Below are positions 1 through 7,395 of a stretch of 12,066 nt of DNA, one piece after another (positions within the stretch are counted from its first letter, which is position 1; the number at the start of each line of letters is the position of its first letter). The stretch is taken from positions 1 through 12,066 of the forward strand of contig USCR01000070.1 of assembly GCA_900553295.1 (NCBI GenBank), in the 5' to 3' direction. Made by a program: the position numbers and the translations under genes. The DNA is from an uncultured Eubacteriales bacterium (GTDB taxonomy: Bacteria; Bacillota; Clostridia; Christensenellales; Aristaeellaceae). The notes beneath the pieces are model-generated. The model was given only the letters and a program-made list of their open reading frames with translations, ran no database searches and was not told the origin of the DNA.

Positions 1-248
1 TCGACCCCGCGGCCCTGCAGGGCCTCCGGGAGCTCTACGCCGGGGAGGATGCCCCCGCGGCCCGGAAGCTGAAGGCCGTTGAAAAGGGCTTTGCCGCCCT
101 GGTGAGCCTGCCCGCCCCGGACCCCGTGACCCTGCCCCGCCTGATGGCCTGCCTGGGCAGCGGCGCGGGATGGAACAAGCGCCTGTCGCCCCTGGCGCTG
201 CTCCTGGCCCAAACCATGGAATGCGCATTGCAGGAGGGAAAAGCATGA
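1..248 (+). CDS. 3' end of an unrecognised gene (partial)
   Basis: Reading from base 3 there is an open frame of 81 codons ending in TGA at 246-248; its start lies before the window. The visible C-terminal part is rich in Ala, Leu and Pro, looks helical and soluble, and shows no motif I recognise. The stop overlaps the start of the next gene in an ATGA tetranucleotide, so the two are very likely translationally coupled and belong to one operon. Its function may therefore be tied to the actin/Hsp70-like protein that follows. No function is proposed. Frame choice rests on uninterrupted reading, codon use matching the neighbours (GCC, CTG, CCC) and the ATGA overlap. Confidence 0.7.
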   Translation, partial: DPAALQGLRELYAGEDAPAARKLKAVEKGFAALVSLPAPDPVTLPRLMACLGSGAGWNKRLSPLALLLAQTMECALQEGKA

Positions 249-3200
249 GCGAAAAGGATTCCCTGTCCCCCCGGGAGCAAAAGCGCCTGGCGGACGCACA
301 GACGCCCTACCTGACCTTTCTGCCCCGGCAGGCCGAGGGCTTTGACCCCGGCCTGCACACCCAAACGGGCATCCTCACCGACGGGGGCGCCCAGCCCCGG
401 CGCTGGCTGGAGGACTTCTCCCTGCACCTGGACACCCTGGGGGCGGAGGAAGCCGCCTTCGCCATTCCCGACGCCCTGGCCGTGGAGCAGATGACCCGCC
501 GGCTGCTGCGCCTGCCCCCGGAGGCGGACGTATCCGCCCTGGGCGCCTGGCGGGGCGTGCTGGCCCTGCTGCTGCTGTGGGACGGCTGGGAGAAGAACGA
601 CTCCTGGCCGGAGCTGTCCCTGGAGGACTTTTCGAAGGCGCAGGACGCCTTCACCTGCTCGGTGCGCAACGCCCTGAGCGCCCATCGCCGGGAGGAGGGC
701 CTGCGCCTGTTTGCCCTGCGCGCCCCCGGGGAGGAGGAGAAGCACCCCCTGGGGCTGCTCTCCCGGTATACGCTGATTACCCCCGCCGCCGACCCCGGGG
801 ACCTCACCGGGCTGCTGCCCGACCCCGTGCGCTGGTACGACGCGGCGCAGGGCGGCTTCCTGGACCCCTGCGGCCTGCTCCCGGCCACGGAGCGCGCCCG
901 CCTGGCCGCGCAGCTGCGGCTGCTCATCCGCCTGGTGGAGACCGAGGGCAGCGCCCTGTATGACCCCGAGGCCCGGCTGGTGGCCCCCCTGCGGCGCTTC
1001 CTGGAGGATTTGCGCCTGGGCCACCGGGAGAGCTGCCAGGCCCTGGCGGCGGAGGACCCGCATGCCCTGCGCGCCCTGGAGATCCGCGTAAAGGCCGTGT
1101 ACGCCCTGCGCCATGAGATCGACTTCCCCGGCATCGCCAGCCGGGAGGAGGAGCTGGACGCGGAGGCGCTGGAAAGCAATCCGCTGATCCGCTGCTTCCT
1201 GCCCCAGGGGGCGGAGCTGCCCCCGGCGGAAGCCCCCGCCCGGCAAACCCTGTGGTGCTGGCAGGGGATTCCCTTCGCCCGGGAGGACGGTGAGCTGCTG
1301 CTCAGCGCCACCGGCGACCCGCGGGAGGAGGAGGCCATGGCCGCCCTGGGGGAAAACCTGCTGATGCTGGACAGCTGCTCCCCCGGCTTCCGCGCCCGCC
1401 TGGCGGACCGCCTTACGGAGCTGTGCGCCCAGGTGGCCCCCCGGCAGACCCTGCTGCCCCGGGTGCGCGCCTTGCTGGGGGACTGGCAGCGCGCCGCGGC
1501 GGAGGAGCTGGACATCTCCGAGCAGGAGCTGCACCTGACCTGGCCGCCCCGCCGCAGCGCCCCGGCCTTTGCGCTGCTGCTGCGGGAATATCTGGACCTG
1601 GACGACGCGCAGGTGGTTCGCCAGCCCTTCTCGCCCCTGCTGACCCTGGTGGACGGCGCGGCGGAGGACGCCCTGGGGGACAAGGACCTCTGCGCATGCT
1701 GCCGCCTGCCCGGCACCCTGGCCTTCCCCGCCTGCGGGGTGATCCCGCCCCTTTCCGCGGCCCTGTGCCAGGTCCTGGCCGGCCGGGCCCGGCAGGAGGG
1801 CGGCTGCTTCCTGCCGCCGGACAAGCTGCGCTTCCACCGTGCCTTCCAGGAAACGGCGGAGCGGGTGGAAGCCTCCCTGACCCTCACCCGCGTCCAGCGG
1901 GAGGACGACGCGGAGCTCACCCGCACGGTGGTGCTACACCAGACCTACGAGGCCGGGCAGATCTACCACGTGGCCTACGAGCAGCTGCCCACGGTGACGG
2001 TATGGCCCTGCGTGCCCTTCCGCCAGGCCCAGTGGCGGCGCTACTATGTCTATGCCCACCGGGCGGAGTGCCTGGACGTGTGGGGCCTGGCCGACGGCGT
2101 ATGGCGGCAGGGCCGCGTGCAGCAGGCCCAGCGGCAGTCCTGGCAGGTGCTGCCCTGCGAGCGCTACCCCGATTACGTGCTCCTGCGCAAGGGCGCCCTG
2201 GACTGCGGCGCCCTGCCCAATCCCCTGCCCCCCCTGCGGCGCAGCCAGGCGGAGAGCGCCGTGATGGCCCTGGACTTTGGCTCCACGGGCACGGCGGTAT
2301 GCTTCCGCCAGGGGGAGAAGATTCAGCCCGCGCAAACCGCCTGCCTCCAGCGCACGCTGCTCCACGGGCCCTTTGCCGTGCCCCTGTGCGATGAGTTCCT
2401 GCCCAACGCGCCCATGGGGAACATCCGCTTTTCCGCCATGGACATGTTCGGGGACGACCCCGCCGCCTGGCGGGAGCCGCTGCTGGACGGCCACGCCTTC
2501 ACCCCCACCTCCCTGGAGGCCATCTGCCGCAAGGAAACCGGGCGGCTGTACTACGGCCTGAAGTGGGGCCGGGAGGACTTCCGCCGCCGGCTGAACGAAC
2601 TGTTCCTGCACCAGGCCATGACCGAGAGCGTCCTGGCCGCGCACCTGAGCGGCGCGCCGGACGTGAGCTGGCGGGTGGCCATGCCCGCCGCCCTGCCCCT
2701 GGACATGCGCCAGAGCTACCTGGCCCAGGTGCGGCTATTGGCCCGGCAGGTGAGCCAGGAAACCGGCGTACCCCTCACCGAAGGCACGCCCCCCGTGAGC
2801 TGGGTGGACGAAAGCGCCGCGGTGGGCGCGTATTTCCGCGGCCGCAACGAGGTGAGCGTCCACGGGGCATACCTGACCCTGGACGTGGGCGGCGGCAGCG
2901 CGGAGCTGGCCTACTGGCCCCGGGAGGGCGGCGCGTCCCGGTCCTGCTCCCTGCCCCTGGGGGCGCAGAGCATGCTCTTTGAGGCGCTGATAACCCATCC
3001 CGACCGGCTGGAGGAGGACTTCGCCCGCCTGCCGGATCACCCCAAGCTGCTCAAGGAGCTGAAGCTCCTGTCCCGGCCCCTGTCCGCCGGACGCGGCAGC
3101 CCGGGCATGGCTTCCAAGTGCCGCTTCCTGCTGGACGCCTTCTTTGGGGAGCACCTGTATGCCCTGTCCCGGCACATGAACGAGCGCTACCTGCAGGGGC

Positions 3201-3754
3201 GCTGCACCTACACCCAGGCGCTGCTGCTGCTGAACTTTGCCTATTTGATGCTGTTGCTGGGCCAGCTGGGCCGGGAGAGCGGGGCGGAAGGCCCCCTGCC
3301 CGTGTGCCTGGCGGGCCGGGGCACCCTGTGGCTGCAGCGGCTGTCCTCGGGGCTGAAGGAGCGGCTCATGGCCTACCTGCGCCCCGCCGCTGGGACGGCG
3401 AGCGCGCCGCCCCCGGTGGTCAGCGCCGCCCCCAAGCAGGAGGTGGCCCAGGGCCTGCTGATGCTGGAAAATCTTTCTCAGGAGCCGCCCCGGGAGGAGC
3501 CGCTCCCGGAGGGCGGACCCCAAACGGTGCCCCTGGCGCTGCTGACGGACTTCTTCCTGCGCTTCCGCCAGGATTTCCCCCAGGCGGCCGTCCGGGTGCT
3601 CCCCGCCCTGTACGACGCGTCGGGGAACCTGACCCCGGAGGCGCGCATGACCCTGGAAACCATTCACGGCAACTACTTCCCCTGTCCCCCTGGGGAAACC
3701 CTCACGGCCCTGGCCCGCTGCCTGGAGGCGGTGAAGCAGGGCTGGCAAACCTGA
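245..3754 (+). CDS. Large protein with C-terminal actin/Hsp70-like (ASKHA) ATPase domain
   Basis: 1169 residues. The start is ATG 245, preceded by AGGAGG at 231-236; an in-frame ATG at 170 lies inside the upstream gene and lacks this site. Residues 1 to about 670 match nothing I recognise and hold a cysteine group (C483, C485, C486, C497) that could bind metal. From about 673 an ASKHA-type nucleotide-binding fold is visible: phosphate-1 loop DFGSTGT (677-683), a connect-1-like segment VDESAA (854-859), phosphate-2 loop DVGGGS (880-885) and an adenosine-type motif AGRGT (1023-1027). A Pro/Ala-rich linker after about 1040 leads to a small C-terminal domain. The hydrophobic run at 991-1008 is probably a buried helix of the fold rather than a membrane segment. 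Known members of this fold bind and hydrolyse ATP as chaperones, filaments or kinases. Which applies here is unknown; a SrfB-like or other long Hsp70-like family is possible. Being a real gene is near certain, the ATPase fold likely. Confidence 0.85.
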   Translation: MSEKDSLSPREQKRLADAQTPYLTFLPRQAEGFDPGLHTQTGILTDGGAQPRRWLEDFSLHLDTLGAEEAAFAIPDALAVEQMTRRLLRLPPEADVSALGAWRGVLALLLLWDGWEKNDSWPELSLEDFSKAQDAFTCSVRNALSAHRREEGLRLFALRAPGEEEKHPLGLLSRYTLITPAADPGDLTGLLPDPVRWYDAAQGGFLDPCGLLPATERARLAAQLRLLIRLVETEGSALYDPEARLVAPLRRFLEDLRLGHRESCQALAAEDPHALRALEIRVKAVYALRHEIDFPGIASREEELDAEALESNPLIRCFLPQGAELPPAEAPARQTLWCWQGIPFAREDGELLLSATGDPREEEAMAALGENLLMLDSCSPGFRARLADRLTELCAQVAPRQTLLPRVRALLGDWQRAAAEELDISEQELHLTWPPRRSAPAFALLLREYLDLDDAQVVRQPFSPLLTLVDGAAEDALGDKDLCACCRLPGTLAFPACGVIPPLSAALCQVLAGRARQEGGCFLPPDKLRFHRAFQETAERVEASLTLTRVQREDDAELTRTVVLHQTYEAGQIYHVAYEQLPTVTVWPCVPFRQAQWRRYYVYAHRAECLDVWGLADGVWRQGRVQQAQRQSWQVLPCERYPDYVLLRKGALDCGALPNPLPPLRRSQAESAVMALDFGSTGTAVCFRQGEKIQPAQTACLQRTLLHGPFAVPLCDEFLPNAPMGNIRFSAMDMFGDDPAAWREPLLDGHAFTPTSLEAICRKETGRLYYGLKWGREDFRRRLNELFLHQAMTESVLAAHLSGAPDVSWRVAMPAALPLDMRQSYLAQVRLLARQVSQETGVPLTEGTPPVSWVDESAAVGAYFRGRNEVSVHGAYLTLDVGGGSAELAYWPREGGASRSCSLPLGAQSMLFEALITHPDRLEEDFARLPDHPKLLKELKLLSRPLSAGRGSPGMASKCRFLLDAFFGEHLYALSRHMNERYLQGRCTYTQALLLLNFAYLMLLLGQLGRESGAEGPLPVCLAGRGTLWLQRLSSGLKERLMAYLRPAAGTASAPPPVVSAAPKQEVAQGLLMLENLSQEPPREEPLPEGGPQTVPLALLTDFFLRFRQDFPQAAVRVLPALYDASGNLTPEARMTLETIHGNYFPCPPGETLTALARCLEAVKQGWQT

Positions 3755-3773
3755 CGCAAAGGATGAAACGCAC

Positions 3774-4670
3774 ATGAATCCCTCTTACCTGCTGGTACTT
3801 CTGGGCGTGGTGATGGTGTCCTACTCCGGCCCCCTGGTGAAGGGCGGGCTGCTGGCGGGGGCCAACCCGGTGACGGTGGCCACCCTGCGCATGCTGTTTT
3901 CCTTTCTGCTGCTGACCCCGGTGATGCTGTGGCGGCGGGGCGGCCAGGCCGCGCCCATCCTCTCGGTGAAAAAGATGACCCGGCGGCAGTGGCTGTGGAG
4001 CCTGGCGGCGTCCCTGTGCCTGGCGCTGCATTACCTGACCTGGATGACCTCCCTGGACTCCACGTCCACCTTCGCCTCGGTGGCGCTGGTGTGCACGCAG
4101 CCGCTGTTTGTGGCGGCGCTGAGCGGCGTGGTGCTCCACGAGCACATGCCCCGGCGGGCGGTGCCCGGGGCGGTGGTGGCGCTGGTGGGGGCCATCCTCA
4201 TCGGGATGAGCAGCCTTACGGGGCTTTCCGGGGACGTGGCGGGGGATCTGCTGGCCCTGGCCGGGGCCGCCTGCATGGCGGGGCACTGGCTGTGCTCCCG
4301 CTACGCCCGGCGCACGGTGGAGGCCCTGCCCTACACCTACCTGGTCTACGGGCAGACCGCGCTGCTCCTGGCGCTGATGGCGCCGCTCACCGGCGGCTTT
4401 CAGCTTACGCCGGCGTCCCTGTGGTACGTTCTGGGTCTGGCGGCGGGTTCCACGTTGCTGGGGCATCTGCTGTTCACCGTGGCCCTGGGGAGGGTATCGG
4501 CCACGGTGGTGTCCTTCGCCCTGCTGGGGGAGCCCGTGGGAGCCATGCTGTGGAGCATGCTCATGTTTGGGGAGATTCCCACGCCGCTGCTTCTGCTGGG
4601 GGGCGCGGTGGTGCTGGCGGGGCTGGGGCTGTACTCCTGGGGCAGCCTGCAGCGTTCCCCGGAAAAGTAA
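3774..4670 (+). CDS. DMT-superfamily permease (EamA family)
   Basis: 298 residues with about ten hydrophobic helices arranged as two EamA-type halves (roughly residues 5-140 and 155-290), the usual length and layout of drug/metabolite transporters in the cytoplasmic membrane. Each half has small-residue-rich helices, and the second ends with the usual region containing GEP and a Gly-rich final helix. Members of the family export or import amino acids, nucleotides, sugars or other small metabolites; the substrate cannot be read from sequence. The start at 3774 lies 19 bases after the stop of the ATPase-like gene, with a modest AAAGGA site at 3758-3763, so it is probably the last gene of that operon. 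A hairpin follows the stop. Family call is secure, substrate unknown. Confidence 0.9.
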   Translation: MNPSYLLVLLGVVMVSYSGPLVKGGLLAGANPVTVATLRMLFSFLLLTPVMLWRRGGQAAPILSVKKMTRRQWLWSLAASLCLALHYLTWMTSLDSTSTFASVALVCTQPLFVAALSGVVLHEHMPRRAVPGAVVALVGAILIGMSSLTGLSGDVAGDLLALAGAACMAGHWLCSRYARRTVEALPYTYLVYGQTALLLALMAPLTGGFQLTPASLWYVLGLAAGSTLLGHLLFTVALGRVSATVVSFALLGEPVGAMLWSMLMFGEIPTPLLLLGGAVVLAGLGLYSWGSLQRSPEK

Positions 4671-4712
4671 GTTTTCTCCCGGCCACAGGCTGTTACAAAA
4701 ACTTCGGAAAGT

Positions 4713-4746
4713 GTGGGAGAGGCCGCAGCCTCTCCCGCTTTCGTTT
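4713..4746 (+). terminator. Probable intrinsic terminator after the DMT permease
   Basis: A perfect 9-bp stem, GGGAGAGGC (4715-4723) with GCCTCTCCC (4728-4736), closes a CGCA tetraloop and can be extended by a T-G wobble and a G-C pair. It is followed by an interrupted pyrimidine/T-rich stretch (CTTTCGTTT) rather than a clean T run, so termination may be incomplete. An A-rich stretch lies on the 5' side. It sits 43 bases after the DMT stop and about 85 bases before the likely promoter of the next gene, which fits a unit boundary. Confidence 0.65.
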
Positions 4747-4823
4747 GTCTCCGAGTTTTTCGCTTGCTGCAAAAAAAGCGGTAGCATCGCTCTCTCCACA
4801 CGCTGGGATGTGGTTTTTTGCCA

Positions 4824-4853
4824 TTGACAATTCCTTGACCATGCCTTTACATT
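4824..4853 (+). promoter_or_regulatory. Likely sigma-70/sigma-A promoter of the MATE gene
   Basis: A perfect -35 box TTGACA (4824-4829) is followed after 18 bases by TACATT (4848-4853), matching four of six -10 positions. The segment is clearly AT-richer than the surrounding coding DNA. Transcription from here would give an untranslated leader of about 40 bases before ATG 4900. A second possible -10, TACACT, lies around 4870 but lacks a good -35. Confidence 0.5.
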
Positions 4854-4899
4854 TTTCTGCGGATTATGTTACACTGTAGATGCTTGCGCAGGGTGGCGC

Positions 4900-6315
4900 A
4901 TGGGTAGGAGAAAAATTGCAAAGGGGGACAAGCTTACGGGCCGCGTGTTATCCAGGGGCGCCTCGGATATGACAGAGGGCGTTATATGGAAGCAACTGCT
5001 CCAATTTTCCGTTCCCATGGCGGTGGGGCTGCTGTTCCAGCAGCTGTACAATACCGTGGACGCGGTGGTGGTAGGTAACTTTGTGGGCAAGGAAGCCCTG
5101 GCGGCGGTGGGCTCCACCAGCAGCATTATCAACATGCTGGTAGGCTTGAGCGCCGGACTTTCCACCGGCGCCAGCGTGCTGATTTCCCAGCGCTACGGCG
5201 CCCATGACGACCGGGGACTGCGGGACGCGGTACACACGTCCATTGCGGCCACGCTGGTTCTGTGCGTGTTCGCCACGGCGGTGGGCATGCTGATTGTGGA
5301 CCCCATGCTGCGCATGATGTCCACCCCCGAGGATGTGTTCCAGCAGTCCAAAACGTATTTGATGATTTATTTTGCGGGCATCACGGGGCTATTGATCTAC
5401 AACATGGGCTCAGCCATTCTCCGGGCGGTGGGCGACAGCCGCCGGCCGCTGTATTTCCTGTGCTTCTCGGCCATCAACAACATCATCTTTGACCTGTTGT
5501 TTGTGTTGGCCTTTGGCTGGGGGGTGGCGGGGGTAGCCTATGCCACCATCCTCAGCCAGTTCCTTTCGGCGCTGCTGGTGCTCTATTCCCTGACCCATGA
5601 CAACGCGGCCTATGGTATCCGCTGGCGGCAGCTGTGCATCCGCCGGGATGTGCTGCGGGGCATTTTCAGCGTGGGGCTGCCCTCGGGCATACAGCAGGGC
5701 ATCACCGGGTTTTCCAACGTGTTTGTGCAGGCCTATATCAACGGCTTTGGCTCGGCGTGCATGGCGGGCTGGAGCAGCTACAACAAGCTGGATGCCTTCA
5801 TCCTGATTCCCGTGCAGAGCATCGCCCTGGCCTCCACCACCTTTGTGGGGCAGAACTGGGGCGCGAAAAAGCTGGCCCGGGCCCGGCAGGGCGTGCGGCA
5901 GACGCTGACCATGTCCCTGGCGGTTACGGCGCTGTTGACCCTGGTGCTGATCTTCCTTGCCCGGCCGCTGCTGGAACTTTTTGGCAATGACGAATCCATG
6001 CTGGAGTATGGGCGGCGGTTCATCCTGGTGATTTCGCCGTTCTATGTAACCATCTGCTTCAACCAGATTTACGGCGGAGCCCTGCGGGGCATTGGCTGCG
6101 CCAAGGCGCCCATGATCATTATGCTGTTCTCCTTCGTGGCGTTCCGGCAGCTGTTCCTGCTGGCCAATCAGCTGCTGGGCGGCAGATTTGTGGGCGTAGC
6201 CCTGGCCTACCCCATGGGGTGGGTGATATGCAGCACGCTGCTGGCGCTGTACTACCGGCGCAGCCCCCTGTGCCGGGAGCAGCCTGCCGCCGCCCTGGAA
6301 ACTGCGGGGGAATAA
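4900..6315 (+). CDS. MATE family efflux transporter
   Basis: 471 residues, typical for MATE proteins of the MepA/NorM/DinF-like group, which export cationic drugs or metabolites using a Na+ or H+ gradient across the cytoplasmic membrane. About twelve hydrophobic helices form two related halves. The first half carries the common clostridial N-terminal signature DMTEG (23-27) and GNFVG (59-63) after a QQLYNTVD stretch; the second begins near residue 260 with the corresponding QQG (265-267) and a Gly-rich helix. The start is the least certain part. ATG 4900 has only a weak purine-rich site (AGGGTGG), while ATG 4969, just before TEGVIWK, would give a protein 23 residues shorter; many relatives have a short tail before DMTEG, which favours 4900. 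It stands alone, with its own likely promoter and a hairpin before it. Substrate unknown. Confidence 0.92.
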   Translation: MGRRKIAKGDKLTGRVLSRGASDMTEGVIWKQLLQFSVPMAVGLLFQQLYNTVDAVVVGNFVGKEALAAVGSTSSIINMLVGLSAGLSTGASVLISQRYGAHDDRGLRDAVHTSIAATLVLCVFATAVGMLIVDPMLRMMSTPEDVFQQSKTYLMIYFAGITGLLIYNMGSAILRAVGDSRRPLYFLCFSAINNIIFDLLFVLAFGWGVAGVAYATILSQFLSALLVLYSLTHDNAAYGIRWRQLCIRRDVLRGIFSVGLPSGIQQGITGFSNVFVQAYINGFGSACMAGWSSYNKLDAFILIPVQSIALASTTFVGQNWGAKKLARARQGVRQTLTMSLAVTALLTLVLIFLARPLLELFGNDESMLEYGRRFILVISPFYVTICFNQIYGGALRGIGCAKAPMIIMLFSFVAFRQLFLLANQLLGGRFVGVALAYPMGWVICSTLLALYYRRSPLCREQPAAALETAGE

Positions 6316-6489
6316 CTTTTCCGGCGCTTTCTGCTTCACCAGGGAAATTTCTGTGTATAACAAAATGTTTATCTTTCTGCATGCAAAGCCGCCGGAAAGG
6401 GCCGAAAGCCGGAGGGCCTGCCGCCCCTTTGGACGCCTTTCCCGGGAGGTTTTCGTAGCGTGCATGGGTTTCACTCAAGGAGGCTGGAA
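6316..6489 (+). promoter_or_regulatory. Structured leader of the ABC importer operon, possibly a regulatory RNA
   Basis: This gap can form two mutually exclusive stems. Bases 6316-6330 pair with 6385-6400 over 15 pairs, with one bulged C (6389) and one wobble. Alternatively, bases 6392-6400 pair with 6436-6445 over 9 pairs with one bulge (6443). The CCTTT strand of the second stem can also pair weakly with the ribosome binding site AAGGAGG (6477-6483) of the binding-protein gene. Bases 6407-6424 resemble the B12 box of cobalamin riboswitches (14 of 18 consensus positions by eye), but the conserved 5' core of that riboswitch is not visible. A switch controlling import is plausible but unproven. 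Confidence 0.4.
6335..6361 (+). promoter_or_regulatory. Possible promoter with AT-rich near-palindrome
   Basis: TATAAC at 6356-6361 matches five of six -10 positions. A partial -35 (TTCACC, 6335-6340) stands only 15 bases before it, which is short. The bases ATAACAAAATGTTTAT (6357-6372) form an imperfect inverted repeat, overlapping the -10, in otherwise GC-rich DNA. That would suit a repressor site, but no known operator is matched exactly. Confidence 0.25.
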
Positions 6490-7395
6490 ATGCGCCGCTT
6501 GTTTGCTTTTGCCCTGATACTGGCGTTGTTGCTCGCTACCGCCGCCATGGGCGAGGAAACCTTCCTGGACGACACGGGCGCGCCGGTGAGCCTGGAGGCC
6601 CCCACGCGGGTGGCGGCGCTGTCCGGCTCCCTGGCGCAGATCTGGCTGCTGGCGGGGGGCGAGGTGGCCTGCGTCACCCAGGACGCCCTGGAGGAGCGCG
6701 ACCTGGGCCTGGGCGAGGACGTGGTCAACGCCGGCAGCCTGAAAACCCCCAGCGCGGAGCTGATCCTGGCCGCGGGGGTGGACTTTGCGCTGCTGACCCC
6801 CCCCCTGTCGGGACACATTGCCCTGGGGGAAACCCTGCGGGCCGCGGGGGTGCGCACGGCGTTTTTTGACGTGGAAACCTTTGAGGACTACCTGCGCTGC
6901 CTGGACTTCTGCACCCGGCTCACGGGGCAGCCCCAGCGCTGCGAGCAGTACGGCACGGCGGTGCAGGCGTCCGTGGACGAAGCCATCGCCCTGGGCGCCG
7001 GGCAGGCGCAAGCCCCGCGAGTGCTGCTCCTGCGGGCCTACTCCACTGGCGTAAAGGCCAAGAACAGCGACAACAACATGGTGGGCGCCATGCTCCGGGA
7101 CCTGGGCTGTGAAAACATTGCCGACGGGCAGGACACCCTGCTGGAAAACCTGACCCTGGAGGCCATTGTGGCCGCGGACCCGGACTTCATCTTCATCACC
7201 ACCATGGGCGCGGATGACGAGGCCCTGGCCTCCCTGGCGGAACATCTGCAAAGCGGCCCGGCCTGGGCGGGGCTCACCGCGGTGAAGGAAGGCCGCTGCT
7301 TTGTCCTGCCCAAGGATCTGTTCCACTACAAGCCCTGCGAGCGCTGGGGCGAAAGCTACCACCAGCTGGCGGAGATGCTCTATGGAGCGGAATGA
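6490..7395 (+). CDS. ABC importer substrate-binding protein, FecB/BtuF-like
   Basis: 301 residues. The start at ATG 6490 is set by AAGGAGG (6477-6483) six bases upstream; an in-frame ATG at 6460 lacks such a site. Residues 1-19 form a signal peptide (two Arg, a long Leu/Ala core, then Ala-Ala), followed by a periplasmic-binding fold of the class that captures iron-siderophore, heme or cobalamin. Fold signs include the strand segment RVAALSGSLAQIWLLAGG after the signal, a long central helix and the C-terminal family ending KPCERWGESY (281-290) plus a final amphipathic helix. There is no lipobox: the first cysteine is C61, unlike the usual lipid-anchored binding proteins of Firmicutes. It overlaps the permease gene by 14 bases and is the first gene of the importer operon. 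Ligand cannot be decided from sequence. Confidence 0.88.
   Translation: MRRLFAFALILALLLATAAMGEETFLDDTGAPVSLEAPTRVAALSGSLAQIWLLAGGEVACVTQDALEERDLGLGEDVVNAGSLKTPSAELILAAGVDFALLTPPLSGHIALGETLRAAGVRTAFFDVETFEDYLRCLDFCTRLTGQPQRCEQYGTAVQASVDEAIALGAGQAQAPRVLLLRAYSTGVKAKNSDNNMVGAMLRDLGCENIADGQDTLLENLTLEAIVAADPDFIFITTMGADDEALASLAEHLQSGPAWAGLTAVKEGRCFVLPKDLFHYKPCERWGESYHQLAEMLYGAE

Noticed and set aside
170..244. Upstream in-frame ATG 170 for the ASKHA protein
   Set aside because: It lies inside the preceding gene without a ribosome binding site; ATG 245 has AGGAGG and an ATGA overlap.
35..1926. Long minus-strand open frames opposite the N-terminal part of the ASKHA protein
   Set aside because: Low-complexity Gln/Gly/Arg/Ser-rich translations with no start signals, explained by codon bias of the gene on the other strand.
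3212..3268. Possible transmembrane helix in the ASKHA protein (residues 991-1008)
   Set aside because: It is isolated and lies between phosphate-2 and adenosine motifs, where a buried helix of the fold is expected.
6316..6450. A complete, standard cobalamin riboswitch
   Set aside because: Only a B12-box-like segment and a 3' tail are seen; the conserved 5' core elements are absent, so it is reported only as a resemblance.
6460..6489. Upstream in-frame ATG 6460 for the binding protein
   Set aside because: It would place the ribosome binding site AAGGAGG inside the coding region and put extra polar residues before a normal signal peptide.
7301..7381. Upstream in-frame ATG 7301 for the permease
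   Set aside because: The added residues are an out-of-frame reading of the binding-protein gene; ATG 7382 has a ribosome site and normal family length.
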